Part shown: one piece after another, positions 7,866 to 15,638 of the stretch
Layout of the letters: each line of letters starts with the position of its first letter
How positions within the stretch are numbered: the first letter of the stretch is position 1
DNA from: Lachnospira sp. UBA4285
GTDB taxonomy: Bacteria > Bacillota > Clostridia > Lachnospirales > Lachnospiraceae
Direction of reading: 5' to 3'
Assembly (NCBI GenBank): GCA_002394965.1
Contig: DGVL01000150.1
Location: forward strand, 1 to 41,771
DNA length: 41,771 bases
The notes under the pieces: model-generated
The model's database searches: none
What the model was told of the DNA's origin: nothing
What the model saw: only the letters and a program-made list of their open reading frames with translations
Program-made: the position numbers and the translations under genes

Positions 7866-7892
7866 CCCCTGCCGGAACCGGCAGGGGTTTTT
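7866..7892 (+). terminator. Rho-independent terminator after the P-type ATPase remnant
   Basis: A GC-rich perfect 10-bp stem (7866-7875 with 7878-7887) is followed directly by TTTTT. It is well preserved although the gene before it is a fragment. Confidence 0.85.
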
Positions 7893-7930
7893 ATGATTTC
7901 TGCCGGTGAGCTGAAATTTTTTTCTGCATC

Positions 7931-7960
7931 TTCATAACCGGTGTCACATCGTCGTATAAT
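7931..7960 (+). promoter_or_regulatory. Candidate promoter of the MalY/PatB gene
   Basis: A perfect TATAAT -10 (7955-7960) stands 37 nt before the ATG, with TTCATA as a weaker -35 (7931-7936) at 18-bp spacing. Confidence 0.6.
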
Positions 7961-7996
7961 TCAGGACAGAATACACAGATGCAGGGAGGTCCCGTC

Positions 7997-9214
7997 ATGA
8001 AGTATGATTTTGAGACGCTCATCGACCGCCGCGGCCATGATGCCATCGCAGTTGATGCCGTCGGCAGTGAGCAGTTCAAAGGCACTGCGCCGTCAAAACC
8101 CAGGGACGGCTTTGATGAAATACCGATGTGGGTCGCTGATATGAACTTCCCGACCGCCAGGTCCATTCAGGACGCGATCATCGAGCGGGCACAGCACCCC
8201 GCATTCGGATATTTTGTCCCCTCCGATGCGTATTACGACGCAATTCTCTACTGGCACCGGATCCGCAAGGGTGTCACAGATCTTTCACGCGAGGATATCG
8301 GCTACGAAAACGGCGTCCTCGGCGGCGTCGTATCCGCGCTGAAGGTCTTCGCATCCCCGGGCGACGCTGTTCTTCTTCACAGCCCGGCATATATGGGATT
8401 TACCGGCTGCCTGAAAAACAACGGGTATCACATCGTCCACAGTCCACTCAGAATCGATGATGCCGGCGTATGGCGCATGGACTACGAAGACATGGACCGG
8501 AAGATCAAAGAAAATCACATTCACGTCGCTATTTTCTGTAATCCGCACAACCCCTGCGGCAGAGCCTGGAGCCGGGATGAGATCCGGGCAGCCATGGAAG
8601 TCTACGAAAAAAATGATGTCTGGGTCATCTCCGATGAGATATGGTCTGATCTTCTCATGAACGGCAATACCTTCACACCCGCGGCGTCCGTCAGCGACTG
8701 GGCAAGATATCACACGGTCAGTTTCTATGCGCCATCAAAGACCTTCAATCTCGCCGGTCTGATCGGCAGCTACAGCGTCATCTATAACCGGTCTGTCCGC
8801 GAGCGGGTTCAGGGCATCAGTGCGAAACTGGTCTACAACCACATGAACGTCTTCTCCGAGCACGCTCTGATCGGCGCCTACAGCGAGGAGGGAAACGACT
8901 GGCTGAACCAGCTTCTTCCGGTTCTATCGCGGAACGTCAACCTCGCATATGACACGATCACGCAGAAGTTCCCGGGCGTCTTCACATTCCGGACCGAGGG
9001 AACCTACATGATGTTTCTTGACTGCGCCGGCTGGCTTGAATCCCACGCCATGACACAGAATGAACTTCTTCACAGGGGATGGGACTACGGCATCGGCTGG
9101 CAGGACGGTCATCTCTTCGAAGGACCGGACTGCATCCGCATCAATCTCGCCTCTCCCACGCACCGCATCCGGGAGGCGCTTGAGCGCATGGACCGGTACG
9201 TATTCAACGCCTGA
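7997..9214 (+). CDS. MalY/PatB-family PLP-dependent aminotransferase / cystathionine beta-lyase
   Basis: 405 aa fold-type I PLP enzyme. The pattern GFDEIPMWVADMNFPT near residues 38-53, FCNPHNPCGR (180-189), ISDEIW (211-216, Asp213 to the pyridine N) and the PLP lysine K248 in APSKTFNLAG define the MalY/PatB class. Characterised members split cystathionine or cysteine S-conjugates by beta-elimination; some are aminotransferases, so the substrate is open. The ATG at 7997 is preferred to one at 7979 because GGGAGGT lies 6 nt before it. It is a single-gene unit with its own promoter and a terminator shared with the convergent ldh. Confidence 0.9.
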   Translation: MKYDFETLIDRRGHDAIAVDAVGSEQFKGTAPSKPRDGFDEIPMWVADMNFPTARSIQDAIIERAQHPAFGYFVPSDAYYDAILYWHRIRKGVTDLSREDIGYENGVLGGVVSALKVFASPGDAVLLHSPAYMGFTGCLKNNGYHIVHSPLRIDDAGVWRMDYEDMDRKIKENHIHVAIFCNPHNPCGRAWSRDEIRAAMEVYEKNDVWVISDEIWSDLLMNGNTFTPAASVSDWARYHTVSFYAPSKTFNLAGLIGSYSVIYNRSVRERVQGISAKLVYNHMNVFSEHALIGAYSEEGNDWLNQLLPVLSRNVNLAYDTITQKFPGVFTFRTEGTYMMFLDCAGWLESHAMTQNELLHRGWDYGIGWQDGHLFEGPDCIRINLASPTHRIREALERMDRYVFNA

Positions 9215-9252
9215 GAGACGCCACTCCGGAATGAATTCCAAACATCTGATAA

Positions 9253-9297
9253 AAAGGCTGCAGCTCCGTTTCCAGGGATCTGCAGCTTTGTTTTTTT
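9253..9297. terminator. Bidirectional terminator between malY-like gene and ldh
   Basis: A 10-bp stem (9254-9263 with 9280-9289, one G-U pair) with a 16-nt loop is followed by a run of T after position 9290 on the plus strand. The complementary T-run on the minus strand (9251-9255) would serve ldh. Confidence 0.8.
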
Positions 9298-10249
9298 ACA
9301 TCTCAAGTTCTTTATAGAATGACTTCAGCACGCCGGCCGATTTTCGAAGCGCCTCTTCCTCGTCCGGCTGCAGCTTGATCTCGACGATCTCTTTGGCCCC
9401 GGTCTTGTCTATAATGGTCGGAACTGACAGGAATACGCCGCTCAAGCCGTATGCGCCGTCCACATTCACGGAGACTGGGTAAATCTGGTTTTCATTGAAC
9501 AGAATGGACTTCACGATGGATGTCGCCGAAGCCGCTATACCGTAGCAGGTATTGCCCTTGCGGCTGAAGATCTCCCAGCCGGACTGTGCCGTCATCTTCA
9601 GCAGGCTCTGTTTTGTCGCCGATCCCGTGCGCCTGGCGTTGTCATTCATCACGTCTTCGATCTTCTTGCCACCGATGGTGGCCGAATTCCACACGACGAA
9701 TTCGCTGTCGCCATGCTCACCGCATACGAATGCCGAGACGCTCTTTGCGTCAAGGTCATAGAGCTTCGCGAGCTCACAGCACAGTCTTGCGCTGTCCAGA
9801 TTCGTGCCGCTGCCCATGACCTGCCTTGCCGGCAGACCCGAGATCTTCCAGGCGTAATACGTCATGATGTCGACCGGGTTGGATATCACGAGAATGATGC
9901 CATCAAATCCGCTCTCCATAATACTGCTTACGATGCTCTTCATGATCTTCATGCTGGGAGCAAGCATCTCAAGCCGGCTCGTGGAATTCTTCGGCATCGG
10001 AGCAGATGCCGTGATGATCACGACATCCGCGTCCGCGCAGTCCTTGTAGTCACCGGCATGGACACTGATGTTGCGGTTCATGAAATAGACCGAATGCGCC
10101 ATGTCAAGCGCCTCTGCGTATGCCTTGTCCTGATTTACATCGATAAGAACCAATTCTTCGCACAGTCCCTGATTCAGAATACTATACGCTGTCGTCGAAC
10201 CGACATTGCCGGCTCCGACAATCACAACCTTTGAGTCTTTAAAACTCAT
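9296..10249 (-). CDS. L-lactate / L-2-hydroxyacid dehydrogenase
   Basis: 317 aa, NAD-dependent. Visible elements: GAGNVGS dinucleotide loop (12-18), Asp37 at the end of beta-2 (NAD preference), VISNPVD (121-127), GTNLDSAR with the substrate-binding Arg155, and the catalytic His179 in GEHGDSE. The mobile substrate loop, usually like NQKPGETRLDL in lactate dehydrogenases, reads APMPKNSTSRLEM and is longer by about one residue, while the loop arginine (Arg92) is kept. This resembles the variable loop of L-2-hydroxyisocaproate dehydrogenase, so the substrate may not be pyruvate. The ATG at 10249 with GGAGAGGG upstream is chosen; the open frame extends further without a better start. Confidence 0.87.
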   Translation of the reverse strand: MSFKDSKVVIVGAGNVGSTTAYSILNQGLCEELVLIDVNQDKAYAEALDMAHSVYFMNRNISVHAGDYKDCADADVVIITASAPMPKNSTSRLEMLAPSMKIMKSIVSSIMESGFDGIILVISNPVDIMTYYAWKISGLPARQVMGSGTNLDSARLCCELAKLYDLDAKSVSAFVCGEHGDSEFVVWNSATIGGKKIEDVMNDNARRTGSATKQSLLKMTAQSGWEIFSRKGNTCYGIAASATSIVKSILFNENQIYPVSVNVDGAYGLSGVFLSVPTIIDKTGAKEIVEIKLQPDEEEALRKSAGVLKSFYKELEM

Positions 10250-10321
10250 CTGTCCCTCTCCTATTCTTCCGCACCGCAAGCGCGCCATTCGCGCGCCAGG
10301 CATGTCCGGATGTTTATACTC

Positions 10322-10330
10322 ATTATACCA
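10322..10330 (-). promoter_or_regulatory. Extended -10 promoter element of ldh
   Basis: On the minus strand TGGTATAAT (10322-10330) is an extended -10 box with no good -35. It would give a leader of about 65 nt containing a GCGCGC inverted repeat (10280-10285 with 10291-10296). No Rex operator pattern is visible. Confidence 0.5.
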
Positions 10331-10338
10331 TTCATCTC

Positions 10339-10872
10339 TCAGCCCGGCAGCAGAAGGCATAAGATGATTGCTGCACTGATGGAAGGGCCGAATGGAAACC
10401 GGTTTCTGTGCACAGCAAGTGCCGTGATGAGTCCGATCATACAGGCAATGCCTGCGCACCACAGCCCGCGCTCTGCTCCCAGATACAGACCGGCAAGACC
10501 GAACAGCTTAATGTCGCCCCCGCCGAAACACCCCACTCCCCTCAGGTGCCCTCCGATGTGCGAGATAAGCGCCATGGTCAGAGCAAGAAATGCGGCACCT
10601 GACAGGCTGCTGAGAAGTAGCCGCCATCCCGCTGTGCATATGAGAAAAACAACGCGGCAGGCAGCGGGAATAAAAAGCAGCTGGTTCGGAATACGTGACT
10701 GTTCCCAGTCCGATACGGCCAGAAACAGCAGACACAACGCAAGAACACTGTCGCACACGACTTCCGAAAGCGGCACAGCGCGCAGCGCCATCATCGCAGC
10801 TGACAGTTCAAAGAGAAGAAGATATGGTGCGCGAAGCGCGTGACGCTTACGAAAGAGACCAGTAACATTCAA
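10339..10872 (-). CDS. A24-family prepilin peptidase-like membrane protein
   Basis: 177 aa with about five or six membrane helices. The two catalytic aspartates of the aspartic prepilin peptidases are present: Asp55 in SDWEQSRIPN and Asp120 in GGGDIKL. It lacks the N-terminal methyltransferase domain of PilD and so resembles the short CpaA/TadV or archaeal FlaK form, which cleaves class III leader peptides of pilins. No pilin or pilus assembly gene is nearby, so its substrate is unknown. The start is a TTG preceded by AAGGAGGT at 6 nt; an ATG 14 codons upstream is less likely because this Shine-Dalgarno would lie inside the gene. Confidence 0.83.
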   Translation of the reverse strand: MNVTGLFRKRHALRAPYLLLFELSAAMMALRAVPLSEVVCDSVLALCLLFLAVSDWEQSRIPNQLLFIPAACRVVFLICTAGWRLLLSSLSGAAFLALTMALISHIGGHLRGVGCFGGGDIKLFGLAGLYLGAERGLWCAGIACMIGLITALAVHRNRFPFGPSISAAIILCLLLPG

Positions 10873-10962
10873 TAAAATACCTCCTTCCTCCAGATGTTTA
10901 TGGCAGTTGTACATTTTATCTGATAAACTGGTAGTTCAGATATATCTTCGGGGGAACACATC

Positions 10963-12399
10963 ATGAACAGTCTGGCAGGGAAAATCAAAAACAAAACCTC
11001 ACTGCGCAATCTCATCGCGATGGTCTCGGCCATCGCCCTTCCGGTTGCGCTTCAGAATCTGCTCACAACCACAGGCAGTATGATCGACACCATTATGATC
11101 GCGTCTCTTGGCGAACAGAGTGTCGGCGCCGTCGGACTGTGCGCGCAGTTCTCAAGTCTCATGTTCTCGGGCTACTGGGGATTTGTCGGCGGCGGAATGC
11201 TCTTCTTCTCTCAGTTTTACGGAGCGCAGGATCATGACAATATCCGCCGCTCATTCGGCATGACACTGGTTTTCATGATGATCTCCGGACTGGTATTCGG
11301 GAGTTTGGCTGTGTTTGCACCGCTGACGGTCATGCGTCTGTACACGGACAGCGAAGCGATTCAGCAGATCGGTGTATCCTACATGCGGCTGGTCGGCTTT
11401 TCGTATCCTTTTCAGGTGATCGCCATGGCACAGAGTGCGCTGCTGCGCTCGACCGGACACGTGCACATTCCGCTCATCGGCGGTATCTGCGCGATTCTGA
11501 CCAACTTTACCGTCAACTTCATCCTGATCTTCGGGCATCTGGGATTTCCCGCCATGGGAGTTGCCGGGGCAGCTGTCGGCACGATCGTATCCTGCATCGT
11601 TAATGTTGCGGTGATCATGATTCTATCGAAGATCCGGCATATCCCCTATGTGCTCGACTTCTCGATGCATTTTCGCTGGAAGCGTCCGCTCCTGAAGGAA
11701 TATTTGAAGAAATCGGCACCGATCATTGCCAATGAAGCCATGATCGGCATAGGCAACATGATGATCAACATTGTGCTCGGCCATCAGGCGGAGTATGCCA
11801 TCGCCGCTACGGCTGTATTCCGGACACTGGAGGGTATTATAATTGCCTTCTTCAGCGGCTTCTCCAACGCTGCCACCGTACTGATCGGAAAGGAAATCGG
11901 CGCCGGCAGGCACGAAGAGAGCTGGTCCAGGGCGTACCGGCTTGTCTACCTCTGCCAGGTTCTCACCCTGCTCGCCTGTCTGGGGCTCATCGCCATCCAC
12001 GCGCCGCTTCTTACCGTCATGGGACTGAGCAGCGAATCATTCCACACAGCTTACGGTATGCTTCTCATTTACACGGCAGCGGCCTTCATGCGCATGGGCA
12101 ACTGGTGCATGAACGATACCTACCGCGCTGGCGGCGATCCTGCGTTTGGTTCAACGCTCGAGATTCTGTTCATGTTCGGAATGGTTCAGCCGGCGATCCA
12201 CCTGGCGAATGACTTCTTTCACTGGCCATTCCTCATTGTTTTCGCCCTGTGCTACTGCGACGAGCCTGTCCGCTACATTATCATGCAGATTCACATGTAT
12301 TCCGGCAGATGGATCCGCCCGGTATCCGGACCTGGAAAAGCATCCATCGGTGCATTCCGTGAGAAGTATAGAATTGTTATGCCAAAGGAAAAAGGATAA
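10963..12399 (+). CDS. MATE-family efflux transporter
   Basis: 478 aa with the twelve-helix pattern of the MATE family in two related halves: an early IALPVALQNLLTTTGSMIDT segment, GGGMLFFSQFYGAQD, and the matching second half from about residue 240 (APIIANEAMIGIGNMM). Members export drugs or metabolites in exchange for sodium or protons; the substrate cannot be read from the sequence. GGGGGAA lies 6 nt before the ATG. It is divergent from the A24 peptidase gene and convergent with the sugar-binding protein gene. Confidence 0.92.
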   Translation: MNSLAGKIKNKTSLRNLIAMVSAIALPVALQNLLTTTGSMIDTIMIASLGEQSVGAVGLCAQFSSLMFSGYWGFVGGGMLFFSQFYGAQDHDNIRRSFGMTLVFMMISGLVFGSLAVFAPLTVMRLYTDSEAIQQIGVSYMRLVGFSYPFQVIAMAQSALLRSTGHVHIPLIGGICAILTNFTVNFILIFGHLGFPAMGVAGAAVGTIVSCIVNVAVIMILSKIRHIPYVLDFSMHFRWKRPLLKEYLKKSAPIIANEAMIGIGNMMINIVLGHQAEYAIAATAVFRTLEGIIIAFFSGFSNAATVLIGKEIGAGRHEESWSRAYRLVYLCQVLTLLACLGLIAIHAPLLTVMGLSSESFHTAYGMLLIYTAAAFMRMGNWCMNDTYRAGGDPAFGSTLEILFMFGMVQPAIHLANDFFHWPFLIVFALCYCDEPVRYIIMQIHMYSGRWIRPVSGPGKASIGAFREKYRIVMPKEKG

Positions 12400-12464
12400 A
12401 AAGAAGAAAAGGGAATGATGTAAGAGGCGGATTGTTTGCGCGCTTCTTATCCGGCTCATGAAAA

Positions 12465-12500
12465 AAGCTGCCGAACCGTTTTTGAGACGGCCGGCAGCTT
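12465..12500. terminator. Terminator between MATE gene and sugar-binding protein gene
   Basis: Stem 12465-12473 with 12492-12500, plus an inner CCGT/ACGG stem (12476-12479 with 12487-12490). On the minus strand it is followed by TTTTTT, so it serves mainly the sugar-binding protein gene; the plus side has a broken T tract. Confidence 0.78.
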
Positions 12501-12512
12501 CTTCTTTACATT

Positions 12513-13904
12513 TTATCCGGCTTTTGCCGCAAGTGCGGCACTGCCCTCTGTTATGAACTGCTCGGCACCTGCTTCCGGAGTGATCTGACCGTATGCAACC
12601 TGCTCGAACACCTTGTTAAAGACGCTCTTTGCCTCCGATGCGCCTGCCGGATCCGGCGGGTTGATGTTGGAGCTGTTCGGAGCTGCGACATCCTCAACAT
12701 AGGTGTAAATAAGCTGATCTTTGTCCGTCAGCTTCTTCACTACATAATCTGCGATATCCGAGTTCATCGGAATTCCGCGCTCGCCCTTCAGGCAGTCGTT
12801 TGCGCCCTCGTCATTGATCAGCCAGTTGATGAACTTCGCGGCTTCCTTCGGATTTTTCGCATCTCTGGAGATGGAGAAGAACTGCCCGGCCTTGAGGAAG
12901 TTGGATTTTTTGGGATCTTTGCTCGGCCAGGTTGTCATCTGGATGTTTTGTCCCTCCTGTGCGCTGTTGCAGATGGCGATGTACTGATTCGACCACGCAC
13001 ATGCGCACCAGGAGCGCGTAGCCGGGCTGTCACCATATGTAAGTGCATCCTGCTCGACCGTACCGATCGAGCGATCTGCGAATACGGCCGGTTCAATCAT
13101 CCAGCCGTCATTGAACCCATCCACATACATCTGGAAATACGGTGCCAGCTGCTCCTTCGTGCACTGAATCTTATCCTTGCCGAACATGACCACGCCCTCA
13201 GCTCTCATCCAGTAGCTGAAGAGACCATCCGCGATGCCGTATGAGAGATTGGTCTTGTAACCGGTCTTCTCGTAGATCGTCTTGCTCACCTGAATGAATT
13301 CGTCGAGTGTCATGTTGTCCTTGATCGTCACGCCGGCCGCATCGGTAATCGCCTTGTCATACATCAGCGCCGGGGCATTGATGCCGTTGCACACGGCGAC
13401 AAACTTTCCGTTGACCGTTCCGGCATCTATCATCGATTTGTTCCACTTGGACGTGTCAATAGTGCCATCCTTGACGAACTCATCCAGCGGATACAGCTGA
13501 TCACTGTTCGTGTACTGCTCCACATAGGCGTAGTCCTGCTGGATGATGTCCGGGAGATTGTTTCCGGCTGACAACGTCGCCAGCTTCTGCCAGTAGTCGC
13601 CCCACTGGGAGAACTGTCCCTCGATCTGAACATTCGGGTTCTCCTTCATGTACAGGTCGATCGCGTTCTGCGTGTTTTCGTTGCGCACCTGGTTCCCCCA
13701 CCAGGCAAAGACCATGTTCGCCGCTTCTCCGGATCCTCCGGAAGACGCCTTAGTGGTGGCCGCCGACGATGACGCTGCAGAAGCCTGTGCAGACGCACCG
13801 GTAGTTCCGGACGACTGTGCGGCATTTCCGCCTCCGCAGCCCGCCAGAAGTCCAGCGCCCATGCATGCGGCGAGAATTCCGGCAGATAGTTTCCTCTTCA
13901 TCAT
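12513..13904 (-). CDS. Extracellular solute-binding lipoprotein (ABC sugar-type, family 1)
   Basis: 463 aa. A lipoprotein signal peptide (MKRKLSAGIL, then lipobox LAGC with Cys23) is followed by a Ser/Ala/Thr-rich linker to about residue 60 and a family 1 solute-binding domain beginning NMVFAWWGNQ. Such proteins deliver oligosaccharides to ABC permeases at the membrane. No permease or ATPase gene is adjacent on either side, so it is an orphan receptor that would need a partner encoded elsewhere. AGGAGGG lies 6 nt before the first of two ATGs. The ligand is unknown. Confidence 0.9.
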   Translation of the reverse strand: MMKRKLSAGILAACMGAGLLAGCGGGNAAQSSGTTGASAQASAASSSAATTKASSGGSGEAANMVFAWWGNQVRNENTQNAIDLYMKENPNVQIEGQFSQWGDYWQKLATLSAGNNLPDIIQQDYAYVEQYTNSDQLYPLDEFVKDGTIDTSKWNKSMIDAGTVNGKFVAVCNGINAPALMYDKAITDAAGVTIKDNMTLDEFIQVSKTIYEKTGYKTNLSYGIADGLFSYWMRAEGVVMFGKDKIQCTKEQLAPYFQMYVDGFNDGWMIEPAVFADRSIGTVEQDALTYGDSPATRSWCACAWSNQYIAICNSAQEGQNIQMTTWPSKDPKKSNFLKAGQFFSISRDAKNPKEAAKFINWLINDEGANDCLKGERGIPMNSDIADYVVKKLTDKDQLIYTYVEDVAAPNSSNINPPDPAGASEAKSVFNKVFEQVAYGQITPEAGAEQFITEGSAALAAKAG

Positions 13905-13965
13905 ATAATACCCTCCTGCAGACCGGGCTTGTCTTCACGTCTCGCCCGGAATTTCTAGTGAGTTG

Positions 13966-14024
13966 ATTCTATCATGTATGGGCATATTTGACAATATAGT
14001 TTTGCATAATACCAATATTTGCAT
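13966..14024 (-). promoter_or_regulatory. Promoter with upstream direct repeats before the sugar-binding protein gene
   Basis: On the minus strand TTGTCA (-35, 13989-13994) and TAGAAT (-10, 13966-13971) are 17 bp apart. Immediately upstream of the -35 two exact copies of ATGCAAA lie in the same orientation (14001-14007 and 14018-14024), 17 bp centre to centre. Tandem sites abutting a -35 are typical of activator binding. The leader also contains a CCGGGC/GCCCGG inverted repeat (13923-13928 with 13944-13949) upstream of the ribosome binding site. Confidence 0.6.
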
Positions 14025-14051
14025 GTATTTTGAACAAATTTTACGCATATG

Positions 14052-14777
14052 TCAGGTATCTTCGATCTTCAAAGCCATCCGCATTGCCTGAGCGAATGCG
14101 TCCCCTGTCCTCTTTCCACAATCCTGAAAGTGATTGCCGGAATTCATATGAAAACTGACGTTGCGTATGTTCCCGCACTTCTTGTCAATATCGTTCTCGA
14201 GAATTTCGACCTGTTGCTTCATGCATGTGCCGACCGTGCGCAGCAACGGATTTTTAGCCTTTTCTTCCCTGTCGCCCAGACTCAGACTGTATGCACCGGC
14301 AAGCGGCGCGTGTGTCCTGGCATACTCCATCCACCCGTCGATCCATACAGACGGGGATGCCGCCGCACAGCCGGCAAAGGCATCTGTCTGAAAGCTGCTC
14401 CAGAGAGCAAAAAGACCGGCAAGCGAGTATCCGCCGATGACAAGGCCCGCCCCGGGCGCTTCCTGCCGCGCCTTCGGGATGACGCTGGTGCGGATGAGCT
14501 CCAGAAATTCCCCTGCGTCAGAGCCGAATTTCGAATTCCCGAATGGCGCATCCGCCTCCCACGGGACCAGTTCTCTTCCCCAGTCAAGAACCGGAACACT
14601 GATCAGCAGAAACGGAATGCCGCTCGTGCGAATCGCATGGATCTCCTCCGGAAGTTCTTTCTGGTCGTTTTCATCGGTCGGCTGAATCAGAATAAACCGT
14701 GCGTTCTCTTCTTTATACATAATGCAGTCCCGATCACCTGCCGCAAGTTTATTCCCTGGCATTGATGCTTCTTCCAT
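14052..14777 (-). CDS. Alpha/beta-hydrolase, putative esterase
   Basis: 241 aa, no signal peptide seen. The nucleophile elbow GGYSLAG sits near residues 115-121 within LVIGGYSLAGLFALW, and a late histidine in SGNHFQDCG is a candidate for the catalytic triad. The layout, with AAASPSVW after the nucleophile and a LGDREEKAKNPLLR segment, recalls the Fes/IroE-like putative esterase family. No siderophore genes are near, so the substrate is unknown. The start has GGGAGGA at 7 nt and lies 3 nt after the stop of the nuclease gene, so the two are co-transcribed. Confidence 0.75.
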   Translation of the reverse strand: MEEASMPGNKLAAGDRDCIMYKEENARFILIQPTDENDQKELPEEIHAIRTSGIPFLLISVPVLDWGRELVPWEADAPFGNSKFGSDAGEFLELIRTSVIPKARQEAPGAGLVIGGYSLAGLFALWSSFQTDAFAGCAAASPSVWIDGWMEYARTHAPLAGAYSLSLGDREEKAKNPLLRTVGTCMKQQVEILENDIDKKCGNIRNVSFHMNSGNHFQDCGKRTGDAFAQAMRMALKIEDT

Positions 14778-14780
14778 CTC

Positions 14781-15566
14781 TCATCCTCCCGTGAATGTCG
14801 GTCCATCACTGCTGCCGTCTGAGTAGTTGATGGTGACGCCTGGCTGAACATTGTAGCAGAACACACAGAAACGCAGTCCGGTGCTTCCGTCTTCAACGGA
14901 TTCCGCTTCCATAAGAACTCCGCGGGCGACCAGATCATCGCCCGAATAGACCGGCGTGACCCGGTAGAGCACATGAAAACCGGTGCTGCGGATAAAGTCT
15001 GCTGTCTCGTTCTCATAGGGCAGCATGCCGTCCACGTTCAGATAGCGGGTTCCGGTGATAAGATTTTCCGGGTTCGCGTTCTCACCGGAAAGCTCATAGG
15101 CGATGAGATGACACCGGTTATAGAGATAATTCCCATCGATTCCGTCATATTTGACCGTGTGCCAGCCGCTTGGTTTTACCATGCCGATAGAGCCGCGCGG
15201 CTGCGTCGGCATCGTATCCGGCCCGAGGCACGCCGCAGCTGTTCCGCACCGTCCGAGCGCGTCCAGCTCAGAATAGCTTTCATACGAATCGGTGCTCTTA
15301 TCACCATCCGCAAAGTACGGGATATTCTCATGCACTGTGACAGATGGAGCCTGCGCGTATTCCGGGATCTGATCCAGGGAAAATGTCCCGGATTCGCGGG
15401 CCTCTGCCGCAGAAGATACCGCACTCTGCGTCTCAGCTTGAAAGCCTGTATCCGCACGCGGCGCAAGTGGCCCCAGCTGAAACTGCGCGGCAATGGCGGC
15501 GGCCAGAAACGCCAGGACCGGAGCGCCAATCACGGCTCCCCTCCGTTTTCTTCTTTTTCTGCTCAT
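14781..15566 (-). CDS. Secreted or membrane-anchored DNA/RNA non-specific endonuclease
   Basis: 261 aa. A very basic N-terminus (MSRKRRKRRG) precedes a hydrophobic segment (about 12-28), giving a signal peptide or anchor. The beta-beta-alpha nuclease domain has NRCHLIAYELSGENANPENL, where His is the expected general base and the following Asn residues the metal ligands, then GTRYLNVDGMLPYEN. It belongs to the EndA-like family, which degrades extracellular DNA or acts in DNA uptake. The ATG is only 6 nt after a TATAAT and has no ribosome binding site; a GTG 11 codons later has one but would remove the basic signal region. Forms a pair with the esterase gene. Confidence 0.85.
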   Translation of the reverse strand: MSRKRRKRRGAVIGAPVLAFLAAAIAAQFQLGPLAPRADTGFQAETQSAVSSAAEARESGTFSLDQIPEYAQAPSVTVHENIPYFADGDKSTDSYESYSELDALGRCGTAAACLGPDTMPTQPRGSIGMVKPSGWHTVKYDGIDGNYLYNRCHLIAYELSGENANPENLITGTRYLNVDGMLPYENETADFIRSTGFHVLYRVTPVYSGDDLVARGVLMEAESVEDGSTGLRFCVFCYNVQPGVTINYSDGSSDGPTFTGG

Positions 15567-15580
15567 GTGTCTATTATATC

Positions 15581-15612
15581 AAAAAGGACCGGATCCCCGC
15601 TGGATCCGGTCC
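15581..15612 (-). terminator. Rho-independent terminator of pnp-yebC
   Basis: A perfect 11-bp stem (15586-15596 with 15602-15612) with a 5-nt loop is followed on the minus strand by TTTTT (15581-15585). It lies between the yebC stop and the nuclease start. Confidence 0.88.
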
Positions 15613-15638
15613 GATACTTCTCTAAGGCTTGAAGCGGA

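Noticed and set aside
10250..10338. Rex (redox) operator upstream of ldh
   Set aside because: No TTGTTA-like inverted repeat is present; only a GCGCGC hairpin was found.
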